A stretch of 26,439 nucleotides of DNA from positions 1 through 26,439 of the forward strand of contig CACZSX010000011.1 in NCBI GenBank assembly GCA_902783915.1, read 5' to 3'. The notes under the pieces were generated by a model. The model was not told the DNA's origin and made no database searches. It saw only the letters and a list, made by a program, of their open reading frames with translations. Of the stretch, positions 6,263 through 14,377 are shown piece after piece. Source of the DNA: an uncultured Erysipelotrichaceae bacterium (GTDB lineage: Bacteria; Bacillota_I; Bacilli_A; RF39; UBA660). The position numbers and the translations under genes were made by a program. How positions within the stretch are numbered: the stretch's first letter is position 1; every line of letters starts with the position of its first letter.

Positions 6263-8488
6263 ATGTTTCAAAAATTTGATGAAGAAGCTAGAAAGGTATT
6301 AATATGTGCTAAAAAAGAAATGAAGGAATTAAAACATGATTATATAGGTACTGAGCATGTGGTTCTTGCAATGTTAAATAATAGTGATTGTATACTTAAT
6401 AAATATGGTGTTAATTATAATAATTTTAGAAATAAGTTAATTGATATAGTTGGTATAGGTAGTGAATCAAATGATTTGTATTTATATACTCCTTTATTAA
6501 AAAGAATAATAGAGAATGTAGTTAATGAATCTAGAGAAAGTGGTAGTGTAATAGATTCTAGTAATATTCTTAGTAGTATTATTGCTGAAGGTGATGGTGT
6601 TGCTATAAGAATATTAATTGAACTTGGTGTTGATATTGATAAACTTTACAATGAAGTTGTTAAAAGCACAAGTAAAAAGAAAAAGAAAAAAAGTATACTT
6701 GATGAATTGGGTGTAGATTTAAATTTAAAAGTTATTAATGGCTTAATTGACCCAGTGATAGGAAGAGATAATGAAATTAATAGAATGATTGAAATATTAT
6801 GTAGAAGGACAAAGAATAATCCCATATTAATTGGCGAAGCTGGTGTTGGTAAAACTGCTATAGTGGAGGAACTTGCCAGTAGAATTGTAAATGGTAATGT
6901 ACCAGACTGCTTAAAAAATAAAAGAATCATATCACTTGATATGGCATCATCTGTAGCAGGTACGAAGTATCGTGGTGAGTTCGAAGAGAGAATGAAGCGT
7001 GTATTAGATGAATTGGAAAGTGATGATGATATTATTTTATTTATAGATGAAATACATACTATAATGGGTGCTGGCGGTGCTGAAGGAGCAATTGATGCAT
7101 CTAATATATTTAAACCATCCTTGGCAAGAGGTAAAATGAGATGTATAGGTGCTACTACTATAAATGAATATAATAAATATATAGCAAAAGATGGTGCTTT
7201 AGATAGAAGATTTCAAAAATTAGAAATAAAAGAACCTGGTAATATTAAAAATATTCTTATGAATTTAAGGGATATTTATTCAAAGCATCATAATGTATCT
7301 ATTAGCGAAAAAATGATTGATAAAATTATTATGTATTCAAAAAAATATATAAAAGATAGAAAAGAACCAGATAGATCAATTGATATATTAGACGAAGTGT
7401 GTGCTAAAGCCTCATTAAAAAATAATAGAATTGAATTAAAAATTAATAAATTAAAAAACAAATTATTAAATGTAATTAAAAAGAAAGAAAATTATATAGC
7501 AATAGATAACTATAAGGATGCATATATTTTAAAAAAAGAAGAAGATAGTATAACTTCAATGTTAAATAAATTAGAAATTGAAAATAATAATAAAACTAAA
7601 GTGGTATATGAAAAAGATATATTAGATGTTATTAAAAGTAAAGCAAATATACCTGTATTAAGTATTGATGATAATTATATAGACAGTATTAGAAAAAAGA
7701 TAAATAATAATATAATAGGTAATAATAAATCTATTGATGAATTATTAAAGGTTGCTAAAATATTTAATAATTATAATGAATGTATATCACTATTATTATG
7801 TGGTAACATGGGTGTTGGTAAATATAGTATCTCAAAAATATTTGGAGAATTACTAGTAGGTGTAGATAATGTAATTAAATTAGATATGAATGAATTTAAT
7901 GATATGTACTCTATTAATAAGATTATTGGATATTCTAATAATAAGTGTATACTTGATGAGTTAAGAAATAAATCTAGTAATGTATTAATATTAGATGGTA
8001 TAGAAAATTGTAATAGTAATGTATTAAATTTATTTGTTGACGGTATGAAAAATGGTTATATTAAAGATTATAATGGTAATGTAATTGGATTAGATAATTG
8101 TATTATAATTATGATTACAAATATAGATAATAATTTCTTCGGATTTAATAAAAATAATAATAAATATGATTATTTAAGAAAAGTATTTGGCAATGAATTG
8201 ATAAGTAATATTACTAAAATCATATATTTTGATTCTTTAAGTTATGATAATATTAAAGTAATATTTAATAAAAATATTGAAAATGTTCAAAAAAAATATA
8301 AAGTTAATATATTTGTTAATGAAGATATTAAAAATGAAATTATTAATTTAAGTGAATATGAAAAATATGGTGTAAAAAAATTAAATGAATTAATGAAAGA
8401 TAATATTGAAGGTAAGGTTATAAATGAATTGTCAAATAATAGTAGAGATATTTACATAGATAGTTTATATAGTATAAGGGTTGCTTAA
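6263..8488 (+). CDS. clpC: ClpC-like AAA+ unfoldase with degenerate second ATPase domain
   Basis: 741 aa, somewhat shorter than typical ClpC (about 810). The N-domain (1-140, FDEEARKVLICAKKE) and D1 are normal: Walker A GEAGVGKT (191-198), Walker B FIDE with D262/E263, pore loop GTKYRGEFE and arginine finger ALDRRFQ. A short ClpC-type M-domain with a UVR-like NYKDAYILKKEED follows. D2 is damaged at each site: Walker A reads GNMGVGKY (Y521 for Thr/Ser), Walker B is LILDG (G579 for Glu), the GYVG pore loop is GYSNNK, the arginine finger position is N649 in ELISNITK, and sensor 2 GAR is GVK (703-705). FFGF (625-628) sits where ClpC carries its ClpP-docking VGF loop. No ctsR, mcsA or mcsB adjoins it, though clpP lies 6.5 kb downstream. 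RBS GAAAGGAG. I infer an unfoldase powered by D1 alone. Confidence 0.92.
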   Translation: MFQKFDEEARKVLICAKKEMKELKHDYIGTEHVVLAMLNNSDCILNKYGVNYNNFRNKLIDIVGIGSESNDLYLYTPLLKRIIENVVNESRESGSVIDSSNILSSIIAEGDGVAIRILIELGVDIDKLYNEVVKSTSKKKKKKSILDELGVDLNLKVINGLIDPVIGRDNEINRMIEILCRRTKNNPILIGEAGVGKTAIVEELASRIVNGNVPDCLKNKRIISLDMASSVAGTKYRGEFEERMKRVLDELESDDDIILFIDEIHTIMGAGGAEGAIDASNIFKPSLARGKMRCIGATTINEYNKYIAKDGALDRRFQKLEIKEPGNIKNILMNLRDIYSKHHNVSISEKMIDKIIMYSKKYIKDRKEPDRSIDILDEVCAKASLKNNRIELKINKLKNKLLNVIKKKENYIAIDNYKDAYILKKEEDSITSMLNKLEIENNNKTKVVYEKDILDVIKSKANIPVLSIDDNYIDSIRKKINNNIIGNNKSIDELLKVAKIFNNYNECISLLLCGNMGVGKYSISKIFGELLVGVDNVIKLDMNEFNDMYSINKIIGYSNNKCILDELRNKSSNVLILDGIENCNSNVLNLFVDGMKNGYIKDYNGNVIGLDNCIIIMITNIDNNFFGFNKNNNKYDYLRKVFGNELISNITKIIYFDSLSYDNIKVIFNKNIENVQKKYKVNIFVNEDIKNEIINLSEYEKYGVKKLNELMKDNIEGKVINELSNNSRDIYIDSLYSIRVA

Positions 8489-8499
8489 ACCCTTTTTTT
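8476..8499 (+). terminator. Terminator overlapping the end of clpC
   Basis: Stem AAGGGTT (8476-8482) / AACCCTT (8488-8494) with loop GCTTA, then a T-run to 8499. The 5' arm is inside the last codons of clpC and the stop codon spans the loop and 3' arm. Confidence 0.8.
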
Positions 8500-8509
8500 G
8501 TCTTATAAT
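8481..8509 (+). promoter_or_regulatory. Predicted promoter for gltX, embedded in the clpC terminator
   Basis: TTGCTT (8481-8486), a 17-bp spacer and a consensus TATAAT (8504-8509). The -35 lies in the terminator loop of clpC. gltX starts at 8533 with GGAGTG upstream. Confidence 0.45.
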
Positions 8510-8532
8510 ATGTATGAATTTGGAGTGATTTT

Positions 8533-10182
8533 ATGAGTAATAAAGAGTTGGCAGATTTAATATTTCCTAATATAACTAAAACTATAGAAGATTATGAAAA
8601 TATGTATCCTACAAGAGATTTATCATCTAATGCAATAGTTACAAGATATGCACCAAGTCCTACGGGTTTTATACATATTGGAGCTTTACTAGCGTCTTTT
8701 ACGGAAAAGACTTTTGCTAAACAATCTGGTGGAGTGTTTTATTTAAGAATAGAAGATACTGATACTAAAAGAACTGTAGATAATGGTATTATGGAAATTA
8801 TTAATGGTTTAAAAGAATTTGAAGTTACTTTTGATGAAGGACCTATAAATGAAAATGAGAGCATAGGCAATTATGGCCCTTATATTCAAAGTGAAAGGAA
8901 AGAAATATATCAAGCTTTTGTTAAACATTTAATAAGTGAAGGTAAAGCATATCCTTGTTTTTGCACTCATGAAGAAATAGATGAAATAAGAAGAGAGCAA
9001 GAAAGGGATAAACTACGTATTGGCTATTATGGTAATTATGCAAAATGTAGAAATTTATCTAATGATGAATGTGCAAGAAGAATAAAGAATGGGGATCCAT
9101 TTATAATTAGATTTAGATCTAATGGCGATTATAATAAGAAAATTATATGTCACGATGAAGTGAAAGGAGATATATTATTCCCTGAAAATGATTTAGATAT
9201 AGTTATAAATAAAGCAGATGGTTTACCTACATATCATTTTGCACATTTAGTAGATGATCATTTAATGAGAACAACACATGTAATTAGATCTGATGAATGG
9301 GTATCTAGTTTGCCACTTCATTATCAATTGTTTGACGCTTTTGGATTTAAAAGACCTAAATATGCACATATTGCACCACTTGCTAAGATAGATGAAGAAA
9401 CTGGTGGAGTAAGAAAATTAAGTAAAAGAAAAGATCCAGAATGTGCAATGAGTTATTATCATAAATTAGGTATACCTTATGAAGCAGTAAGATTATATCT
9501 TGCTACAATTACAAGTAGTGGATTCGAAGAATGGTATCTACATAATCCAGATGGTAATATAGATGATTATAAGTTTGAATTTAAAAAGATTAGTAAGAGT
9601 CCATCATTATTTGATTTAGATAAATTAAACAATATATCTAAGAATTATATTAGTAGATTAAAAGCTACTGATTTATATGAAAGAGTATCTAAATATTTAA
9701 ATCAGTATGATAAAGAATTCTATGAAATATTTACTGAAGATAAAGAATACTCAACAAGTATATTAAATATTGAAAGAGAACAAAAAAAACCAAGAAAAGA
9801 TATTGGATGTTATAGTGATGTTAGAAAAGAAATATGGTATATGTATGATTCATTATTTACTAATTTGAATTATGATTTTCAAATTATAAATAATAAGGAT
9901 GAAATAAGAAATATTCTTAATTTATATATAAATAAATATTATGATGAATTAGATGATAAAGAAACTTGGTTTAATAAGATGAAATTGTTATGTGATGAAC
10001 TAGGATACTCTTCTGATATGAAAGAATATAAATTAAATCCTGATAAGTATAAAGGTAGTGTAGCAGATGTAAGTATGGTTATTAGAGTAGCGCTTACTAC
10101 TAAGTCAATGACGCCTGATTTATATGAAATAATGAGAATTCTTGGTAAAGATAGAATTAAGGAAAGAATAAGCAAGATATAA
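8533..10182 (+). CDS. gltX: Glutamyl-tRNA synthetase
   Basis: Class I synthetase that charges tRNA-Glu. The HIGH motif appears as HIGA (48-51, in APSPTGFIHIGAL) and the KMSKS motif as KLSKR (295-299, in GGVRKLSKRKDPE). At 549 aa it is longer than the common form of about 490 aa and matches the longer clostridial-style GluRS, with an insertion-rich catalytic core (EIDEIRREQERDKLRIGYYG) and an alpha-helical C-terminal anticodon domain. Whether it also mischarges tRNA-Gln cannot be told here. It stands between two hairpins, so it is probably monocistronic. ATG 8533 has GGAGTG 8 bases upstream. Confidence 0.95.
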   Translation: MSNKELADLIFPNITKTIEDYENMYPTRDLSSNAIVTRYAPSPTGFIHIGALLASFTEKTFAKQSGGVFYLRIEDTDTKRTVDNGIMEIINGLKEFEVTFDEGPINENESIGNYGPYIQSERKEIYQAFVKHLISEGKAYPCFCTHEEIDEIRREQERDKLRIGYYGNYAKCRNLSNDECARRIKNGDPFIIRFRSNGDYNKKIICHDEVKGDILFPENDLDIVINKADGLPTYHFAHLVDDHLMRTTHVIRSDEWVSSLPLHYQLFDAFGFKRPKYAHIAPLAKIDEETGGVRKLSKRKDPECAMSYYHKLGIPYEAVRLYLATITSSGFEEWYLHNPDGNIDDYKFEFKKISKSPSLFDLDKLNNISKNYISRLKATDLYERVSKYLNQYDKEFYEIFTEDKEYSTSILNIEREQKKPRKDIGCYSDVRKEIWYMYDSLFTNLNYDFQIINNKDEIRNILNLYINKYYDELDDKETWFNKMKLLCDELGYSSDMKEYKLNPDKYKGSVADVSMVIRVALTTKSMTPDLYEIMRILGKDRIKERISKI

Positions 10183-10192
10183 TCTTGCTTTT
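10170..10192 (+). terminator. Hairpin at the end of gltX
   Basis: Stem AAGCAAGAT (10170-10178) / ATCTTGCTT (10182-10190), loop ATA, short T-rich tail TTCT. It overlaps the gltX stop codon. The weak T-run may make it leaky. Confidence 0.65.
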
Positions 10193-10233
10193 CTATTAAA
10201 AAAAATATACAATTGTATTATATTGGAGGAGTT

Positions 10234-10605
10234 ATGAAAAGAGATAATGAATTAACTGAATTTATATTAGGGATTGTATTTTTAGCAGTAGGCTTATTTA
10301 TGCTTAGCAAAAGAGTGATAGTATCTAGTGGATTTAGTATATTCACAATTGGTAATTTTGATTTAACTACTGGAACTATAGTGATACCACTTATGATTGG
10401 TATAATATTACATTTTGTATATCCTAAATCATTTATTCCTAAACTAATAGTAGTATTAAGTTCTATATTTATAGTAGTTGCTATAATTATGAGTGTAAAA
10501 CTAAGATTTGTACCTACATCATTATTTGATTATATTTTAATAATAGTATTAATAGCTGCAGGTGCAGGATTGATATTAAAGAATAGATCTGTAAACAAAA
10601 ATTGA
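10234..10605 (+). CDS. Small four-helix membrane protein, unknown function
   Basis: 123 aa with four predicted membrane helices: about 9-26 (FILGIVFLAVGLFML), 44-63 (GTIVIPLMIGIILHFVY), 68-86 and 97-114, then a basic tail (KNRSVNKN). I do not recognise a named family. ATG 10234 has TTGGAGGA just upstream; the in-frame upstream ATG at 10213 has no site of its own and overlaps this one. It lies after gltX and before a 16-bp inverted repeat. Reading-frame quality and the ribosome site make it a credible gene; no function is proposed. Confidence 0.75.
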   Translation: MKRDNELTEFILGIVFLAVGLFMLSKRVIVSSGFSIFTIGNFDLTTGTIVIPLMIGIILHFVYPKSFIPKLIVVLSSIFIVVAIIMSVKLRFVPTSLFDYILIIVLIAAGAGLILKNRSVNKN

Positions 10606-10614
10606 AATTAAGTT

Positions 10615-10651
10615 ATATTAACAGAGTAGGCTATTCCTACTCTGTTAATAT
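10615..10651. repeat. Perfect 16-bp inverted repeat (possible bidirectional terminator or operator)
   Basis: ATATTAACAGAGTAGG (10615-10630) and its exact reverse complement (10636-10651) flank the loop CTATT. Only a poor T-rich tail follows (TAATTTTGC). It sits 9 bases after the membrane-protein gene. It most likely forms a terminator hairpin, but the length of the stem and the lack of a clean T-run leave a regulatory role open. Confidence 0.75.
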
Positions 10652-10656
10652 TAATT

Positions 10657-10687
10657 TTGCTTAAAATAGTGCATTTATTGATAAAAT
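10657..10687 (+). promoter_or_regulatory. Possible promoter for the InlB-repeat glycosidase gene
   Basis: TTGCTT (10657-10662) and TAAAAT (10682-10687) are separated by 19 bp, longer than the 17 bp seen for other promoters in this window. GATAAAAT matches the -10 region of other predicted promoters here. Confidence 0.3.
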
Positions 10688-10721
10688 ATGATATCCTACT
10701 ATTTAGAGAATAGGAGTTTAT

Positions 10722-12455
10722 GTGAGAAAGTTTTTAGGATTTATACGATTTACATTTTATATTTCATTAATAGCAATTATTGTATTTTTTTGCGTGCGTT
10801 ATTTTAATTATTTTAAAGTTACTTTTGTTGTTGATGATATTGCATATACTAAAATAGTAAAAAAAGGTGAGATATTAAAAGATTTAGATGAACCAATAAA
10901 GGAAGGACATACATTCTTATATTGGACAGATGACAGTACTATAATTGATAATGAATATGCAGTTAATTATGATACAGTATTGCTTGCAGTTTTTGAAAAG
11001 GATGCAGAAATTGAATCTTATTATGTATCTTTTGATAGTGCGGGTGGTAGTGTAGTTGAAGGACAAGTACTTAATAAAGGAGATACTATTGTTGAACCTG
11101 TTGTTCCAACGAAGGATGGATACATATTTAAGGAATGGCAATTAAATGGTAAACCATATGATTTTAATACTCCTATAGATAATGATGTTACATTAAAAGC
11201 GACTTATATTAAGAGGACTGCGAAAAAATATGTAGTTACTTTTAATACAAATGGTGGAACTAAAATAGCCAATAAGAATATTGCTGAAAAAGGCGTAGTT
11301 AAAATGCCAAATAATCCGGTTAAAGATGGATATATATTCAAGGAGTGGCAATTAAATGGTAAGAAATATGATTTTAATACAAAAATCACAAAAGATATTA
11401 CATTAAATGCGGTATATGATGTAGATAATAGAGAATTATATGTAGTAAAATTCGATACAAAAGGCGGAACTACAATTAAGGAACAATATGTAAGAAGTGG
11501 CGGAAAAATAACTATACCAAGTAATCCGTTAAAAGAAGGATACAAATTTTCAAACTGGATATATAATAATGAAGCATATAATTTTAGTACAAAAGTTACT
11601 AGTAATATGGTTTTAACTGCAGTATATGTAAAAGTTGAAAATAATACACCAAGTACTAAAATAATACGTGAATATGCGAGTGATACATTAAAGTATAAGA
11701 TTGAAGACAAAGGTGCATATGCAATTACTCATATATGGGTAAAAGATGCATATAATCAATTTAATGTAGGAATTAAGGAACCTTTTCCACAACTTGCTAT
11801 TTCTAATTCAATAATGAGTTATGTTTCTAAATCTAAGAATTATATGAATAAAGAAATGATAGGAAGTAATGCTAGTGGAATAGTTAGTAATGCTTTTTAT
11901 GTTAAAGTAGCGCAAGCTATGCCAGAATGGAAAAATTCAAGTATTTCGCCTGCGGTGCTAGTGGATGGCAAAGTTAAAAGAAGTTTTACAAATATTTCGA
12001 TTCCAAAACTTGGTGTGCAAACATATGGTTTAAAAAGTGATGGTTATTTTAATTATTATTATCTTAGTCATTATAATGATGTAGCTGCAAATGAATTAGA
12101 GTTCAATAAAATGATTAAAGATGGAGTAAGGAATACATTTGCATTTGGTCCAGTATTAATACATAATGGAGTTATAAATAATAATTTGAAACATGATAAT
12201 AATATAAGGCAAGCAATAGGACAAATAGATAAAAATAATTTTGTTCTTATAACAACAACCACTACAAATAGAAGTAAAGGATTAAGTCATTCTTCGTTGG
12301 CATCCATTATGAAAGAATTAAAATGCATAGAAGCATATAACTTGGATGGTGGTGGTAGTGCAAGTTTAATATATAAACCTAAAGGATCAAATACCAGTAA
12401 ATCAGTTTTATATACTAGTAGAGCTGTTGCTGACATAATTTATTTTGTTGAATAA
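10722..12455 (+). CDS. Surface protein: InlB-type repeats plus phosphodiester glycosidase (NAGPA/DUF2233) domain
   Basis: 577 aa. A signal-anchor helix (about 8-26, FTFYISLIAIIVFFCV) puts the rest outside the cell. Then come InlB B-type (Listeria-Bacteroides) repeats of about 65-70 residues: a worn copy at about 31-92 and three clear ones at about 98-163, 167-233 and 238-303 (VTFNTNGGT ... DGYIFKEWQLNG ... YDFNTKIT). Residues about 310-577 match the phosphodiester glycosidase family related to the mammalian uncovering enzyme: NASG, FGPVLIHNGVI, YNLDGGGSASLIY and the final SRAVADIIYF. The substrate is probably a cell-wall or capsule phosphodiester-linked sugar; this is inference. There is no LPXTG motif. 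GTG 10722 is the start: TAGGAG precedes it, and the overlapping ATG at 10720 runs at once into TGA. Confidence 0.85.
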   Translation: MRKFLGFIRFTFYISLIAIIVFFCVRYFNYFKVTFVVDDIAYTKIVKKGEILKDLDEPIKEGHTFLYWTDDSTIIDNEYAVNYDTVLLAVFEKDAEIESYYVSFDSAGGSVVEGQVLNKGDTIVEPVVPTKDGYIFKEWQLNGKPYDFNTPIDNDVTLKATYIKRTAKKYVVTFNTNGGTKIANKNIAEKGVVKMPNNPVKDGYIFKEWQLNGKKYDFNTKITKDITLNAVYDVDNRELYVVKFDTKGGTTIKEQYVRSGGKITIPSNPLKEGYKFSNWIYNNEAYNFSTKVTSNMVLTAVYVKVENNTPSTKIIREYASDTLKYKIEDKGAYAITHIWVKDAYNQFNVGIKEPFPQLAISNSIMSYVSKSKNYMNKEMIGSNASGIVSNAFYVKVAQAMPEWKNSSISPAVLVDGKVKRSFTNISIPKLGVQTYGLKSDGYFNYYYLSHYNDVAANELEFNKMIKDGVRNTFAFGPVLIHNGVINNNLKHDNNIRQAIGQIDKNNFVLITTTTTNRSKGLSHSSLASIMKELKCIEAYNLDGGGSASLIYKPKGSNTSKSVLYTSRAVADIIYFVE

Positions 12456-12468
12456 TAAATAAAGTGAT

Positions 12469-12497
12469 TTGCACTTCAAATTAAAAAAATATATAAT
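12469..12497 (+). promoter_or_regulatory. Predicted promoter for the cinA-cysS-metallopeptidase operon
   Basis: TTGCAC (12469-12474), a 17-bp spacer and a perfect TATAAT (12492-12497), 16 bases before the ATG at 12514. Among the best promoter matches in the window. Confidence 0.55.
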
Positions 12498-12513
12498 ACA
12501 TATAGGTGGAATT

Positions 12514-12978
12514 ATGAATGAAATAGTAAATAAATTAATACAATTAAATAAAAGTATAAGCACTATGGAATCATGTACAGGCGGATATATAGCTAATGCT
12601 ATTACTAATGTGCCAGGAGCTAGTGATATATTTATGTTTGGAGCTGTCACTTATTCAAATGAATATAAAATAAGGATGGGAGTATCTTCATCAGTAATAG
12701 GTAAATATAGTGTATATAGTATAGAAGTTGCTAAAGATATGAGTAAGACTATATCTAATTATACTAATTCAGATTATGGCATAGGAGTAACTGGTAAGTT
12801 AAATAGAGTAGATAAAAATAATAATAGTGGAAAAGATAATGTTGTATACGTAAGTATATATGATAGAATTAATAATAAATATTATAATGATATTGTTACT
12901 GTTTTATATGATGATCGATGTAAGAATAAAGAAATGGTTTTAAATAGAGTTATAAATTTATTGGAGGAAATATTATGA
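12514..12978 (+). CDS. CinA C-terminal-domain protein (nicotinamide-nucleotide amidase-like)
   Basis: 154 aa, the size of a stand-alone CinA C-terminal domain (PncC/YgaD type), which deamidates NMN to NaMN in pyridine nucleotide recycling. The N-terminal MESCTGGYIANAITNVPGASDIF matches the family ESCTGG motif with its catalytic Ser, followed by GAVTYSNEYK and a V-YSIEVAKDM segment. The usual TGIAGP motif is replaced by GVTGKLNRVD, so activity is less certain. ATG 12514 follows AGGTGGA by 4 bases; the ATG-less upstream extension is dismissed. Its stop overlaps the cysS start in ATGA (12975-12978), so the two are probably translationally coupled. Confidence 0.82.
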   Translation: MNEIVNKLIQLNKSISTMESCTGGYIANAITNVPGASDIFMFGAVTYSNEYKIRMGVSSSVIGKYSVYSIEVAKDMSKTISNYTNSDYGIGVTGKLNRVDKNNNSGKDNVVYVSIYDRINNKYYNDIVTVLYDDRCKNKEMVLNRVINLLEEIL

Positions 12979-14369
12979 AAATATATAATACATTAAATAA
13001 AAAAGTAGAGGAGTTTATACCTAATAATGGTAATGAAGTAAAAATGTATACGTGTGGTCCTACTGTATACCATTATGCACATATTGGGAATTTAAGAACA
13101 TATATATTCGAAGATATATTAGAGAAAAGTTTGAACTTCCTTGGATATCATGTAAATAGAGTAATGAATATTACTGATGTTGGTCATTTAAGCAGTGATG
13201 CAGATACTGGTGAAGATAAGATGCTTATGGGTGCTAAAAGAGAGCATAAGACTGTATATGAAATAGCTGATTTTTATACTAAAGCATTCTTTAGTGATAC
13301 AGAGAAATTAAATATTAAAAAACCAGATACTGTATCAAAAGCATCTGATAATATTGATGAATACATTAAAATAATTAATAAGTTATTAGAAGATGGATAT
13401 GCTTATAAGGCTGGTAATAATGTTTATTTTGATATAAGTAAAGCAAAAGATTATTATAAATTATCAGGCAAGAATGAAGAAGAATTAATAATTGGTGCCA
13501 GGGATGATGTAACAGAAGATATGGAAAAGAGAAATCCGTATGATTTTGCACTTTGGTTTACTAAATCTAAGTTTGATAATCAAGAAATGAAATGGGATAG
13601 TCCATATGGAGTAGGTTATCCTGGATGGCATATAGAGTGTTCTGGCATATCATTGAAGTATTTGGGTGAATATTTAGATATACACTGTGGAGGAGTAGAT
13701 AATATATTCCCACATCATACTAATGAAATAGCGCAATCTGAAGCTTATGTGGGACATAAATGGTGTAATTATTGGGTGCATGGGGAACATTTAAATGATA
13801 AGAGCGGGAAAATGAGTAAGAGTAAAGGTGAATTTTTAACAGTATCTTTACTAGAAGAAAAAGGTTATAATCCATTGAGTTATAGATTTATGTGTTTACA
13901 ATCTCATTATAGAAACCAATTAGTATTTAGTTATGATTCTTTGGATACAGCAGAAAGTGCTTATAATAAGCTAAAAAGTAAAATTAAATCATTAGTTAAA
14001 AATAATGAACCAATAGATTCTAAGAGTGAGTATTATATGAATAATTTTAAGGAAGCTATTAGTAATGATTTAAATACATCTAATGCTTTAACTGTTTTAT
14101 TTGAAGCATTAAAAGATAATGATATTAATGATGATACTAAATTATATTTAGTTGGTGAATTTGATAAAGTTTTATCATTGAGTTTATTAGAAGATAAAAA
14201 AGAAGTTGATAGTGAATTAATTGATAAAATTAATAAGTTAATAGAAGATAGAAATAATGCTAAAAAAGATAAAAATTATGAGCTTGCTGATAAGATAAGA
14301 AATGAGTTATTAGAAATGAATGTGGTAATAAAAGATACTAGAGAAGGTACTACATTTGAGATAAAGTAG
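12975..14369 (+). CDS. cysS: Cysteinyl-tRNA synthetase
   Basis: Class I synthetase, 464 aa, the normal length. It shows HIGH as HIGN (36-39), the first zinc ligand C27 in YTCGPTVYHYAHIGN, further zinc ligands in GWHIECSG and the HHTNE segment (CGGVDNIFPHHTNEIAQSEA), and KMSKS at 279-283. The C-terminal half is the usual helical DALR/anticodon part (IDKINKLIEDRNNAKKDKNYELADKIR). It overlaps the cinA-like stop by 4 bases (ATGA), with GGAGGA inside that upstream gene serving as ribosome site. The metallopeptidase gene follows after 8 bases, completing a three-gene operon. Confidence 0.97.
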   Translation: MKIYNTLNKKVEEFIPNNGNEVKMYTCGPTVYHYAHIGNLRTYIFEDILEKSLNFLGYHVNRVMNITDVGHLSSDADTGEDKMLMGAKREHKTVYEIADFYTKAFFSDTEKLNIKKPDTVSKASDNIDEYIKIINKLLEDGYAYKAGNNVYFDISKAKDYYKLSGKNEEELIIGARDDVTEDMEKRNPYDFALWFTKSKFDNQEMKWDSPYGVGYPGWHIECSGISLKYLGEYLDIHCGGVDNIFPHHTNEIAQSEAYVGHKWCNYWVHGEHLNDKSGKMSKSKGEFLTVSLLEEKGYNPLSYRFMCLQSHYRNQLVFSYDSLDTAESAYNKLKSKIKSLVKNNEPIDSKSEYYMNNFKEAISNDLNTSNALTVLFEALKDNDINDDTKLYLVGEFDKVLSLSLLEDKKEVDSELIDKINKLIEDRNNAKKDKNYELADKIRNELLEMNVVIKDTREGTTFEIK

Positions 14370-14377
14370 GTGAAAAT

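Noticed and set aside
11204..11710. Long antisense open frame opposite the InlB-repeat protein, and similar frames at 17922-18269, 19920-20381, 2323-2901 and 4245-4589
   Set aside because: Each lies opposite a strongly supported gene, has no ribosome site and reads as hydrophobic or low-complexity translation caused by AT-rich codons on the other strand.
12464..12478. Hairpin AAGTG/CACTT after the glycosidase gene as a terminator
   Set aside because: The stem is only 5 bp and has no T-run; the region is better explained by the TTGCAC-TATAAT promoter of the next operon.
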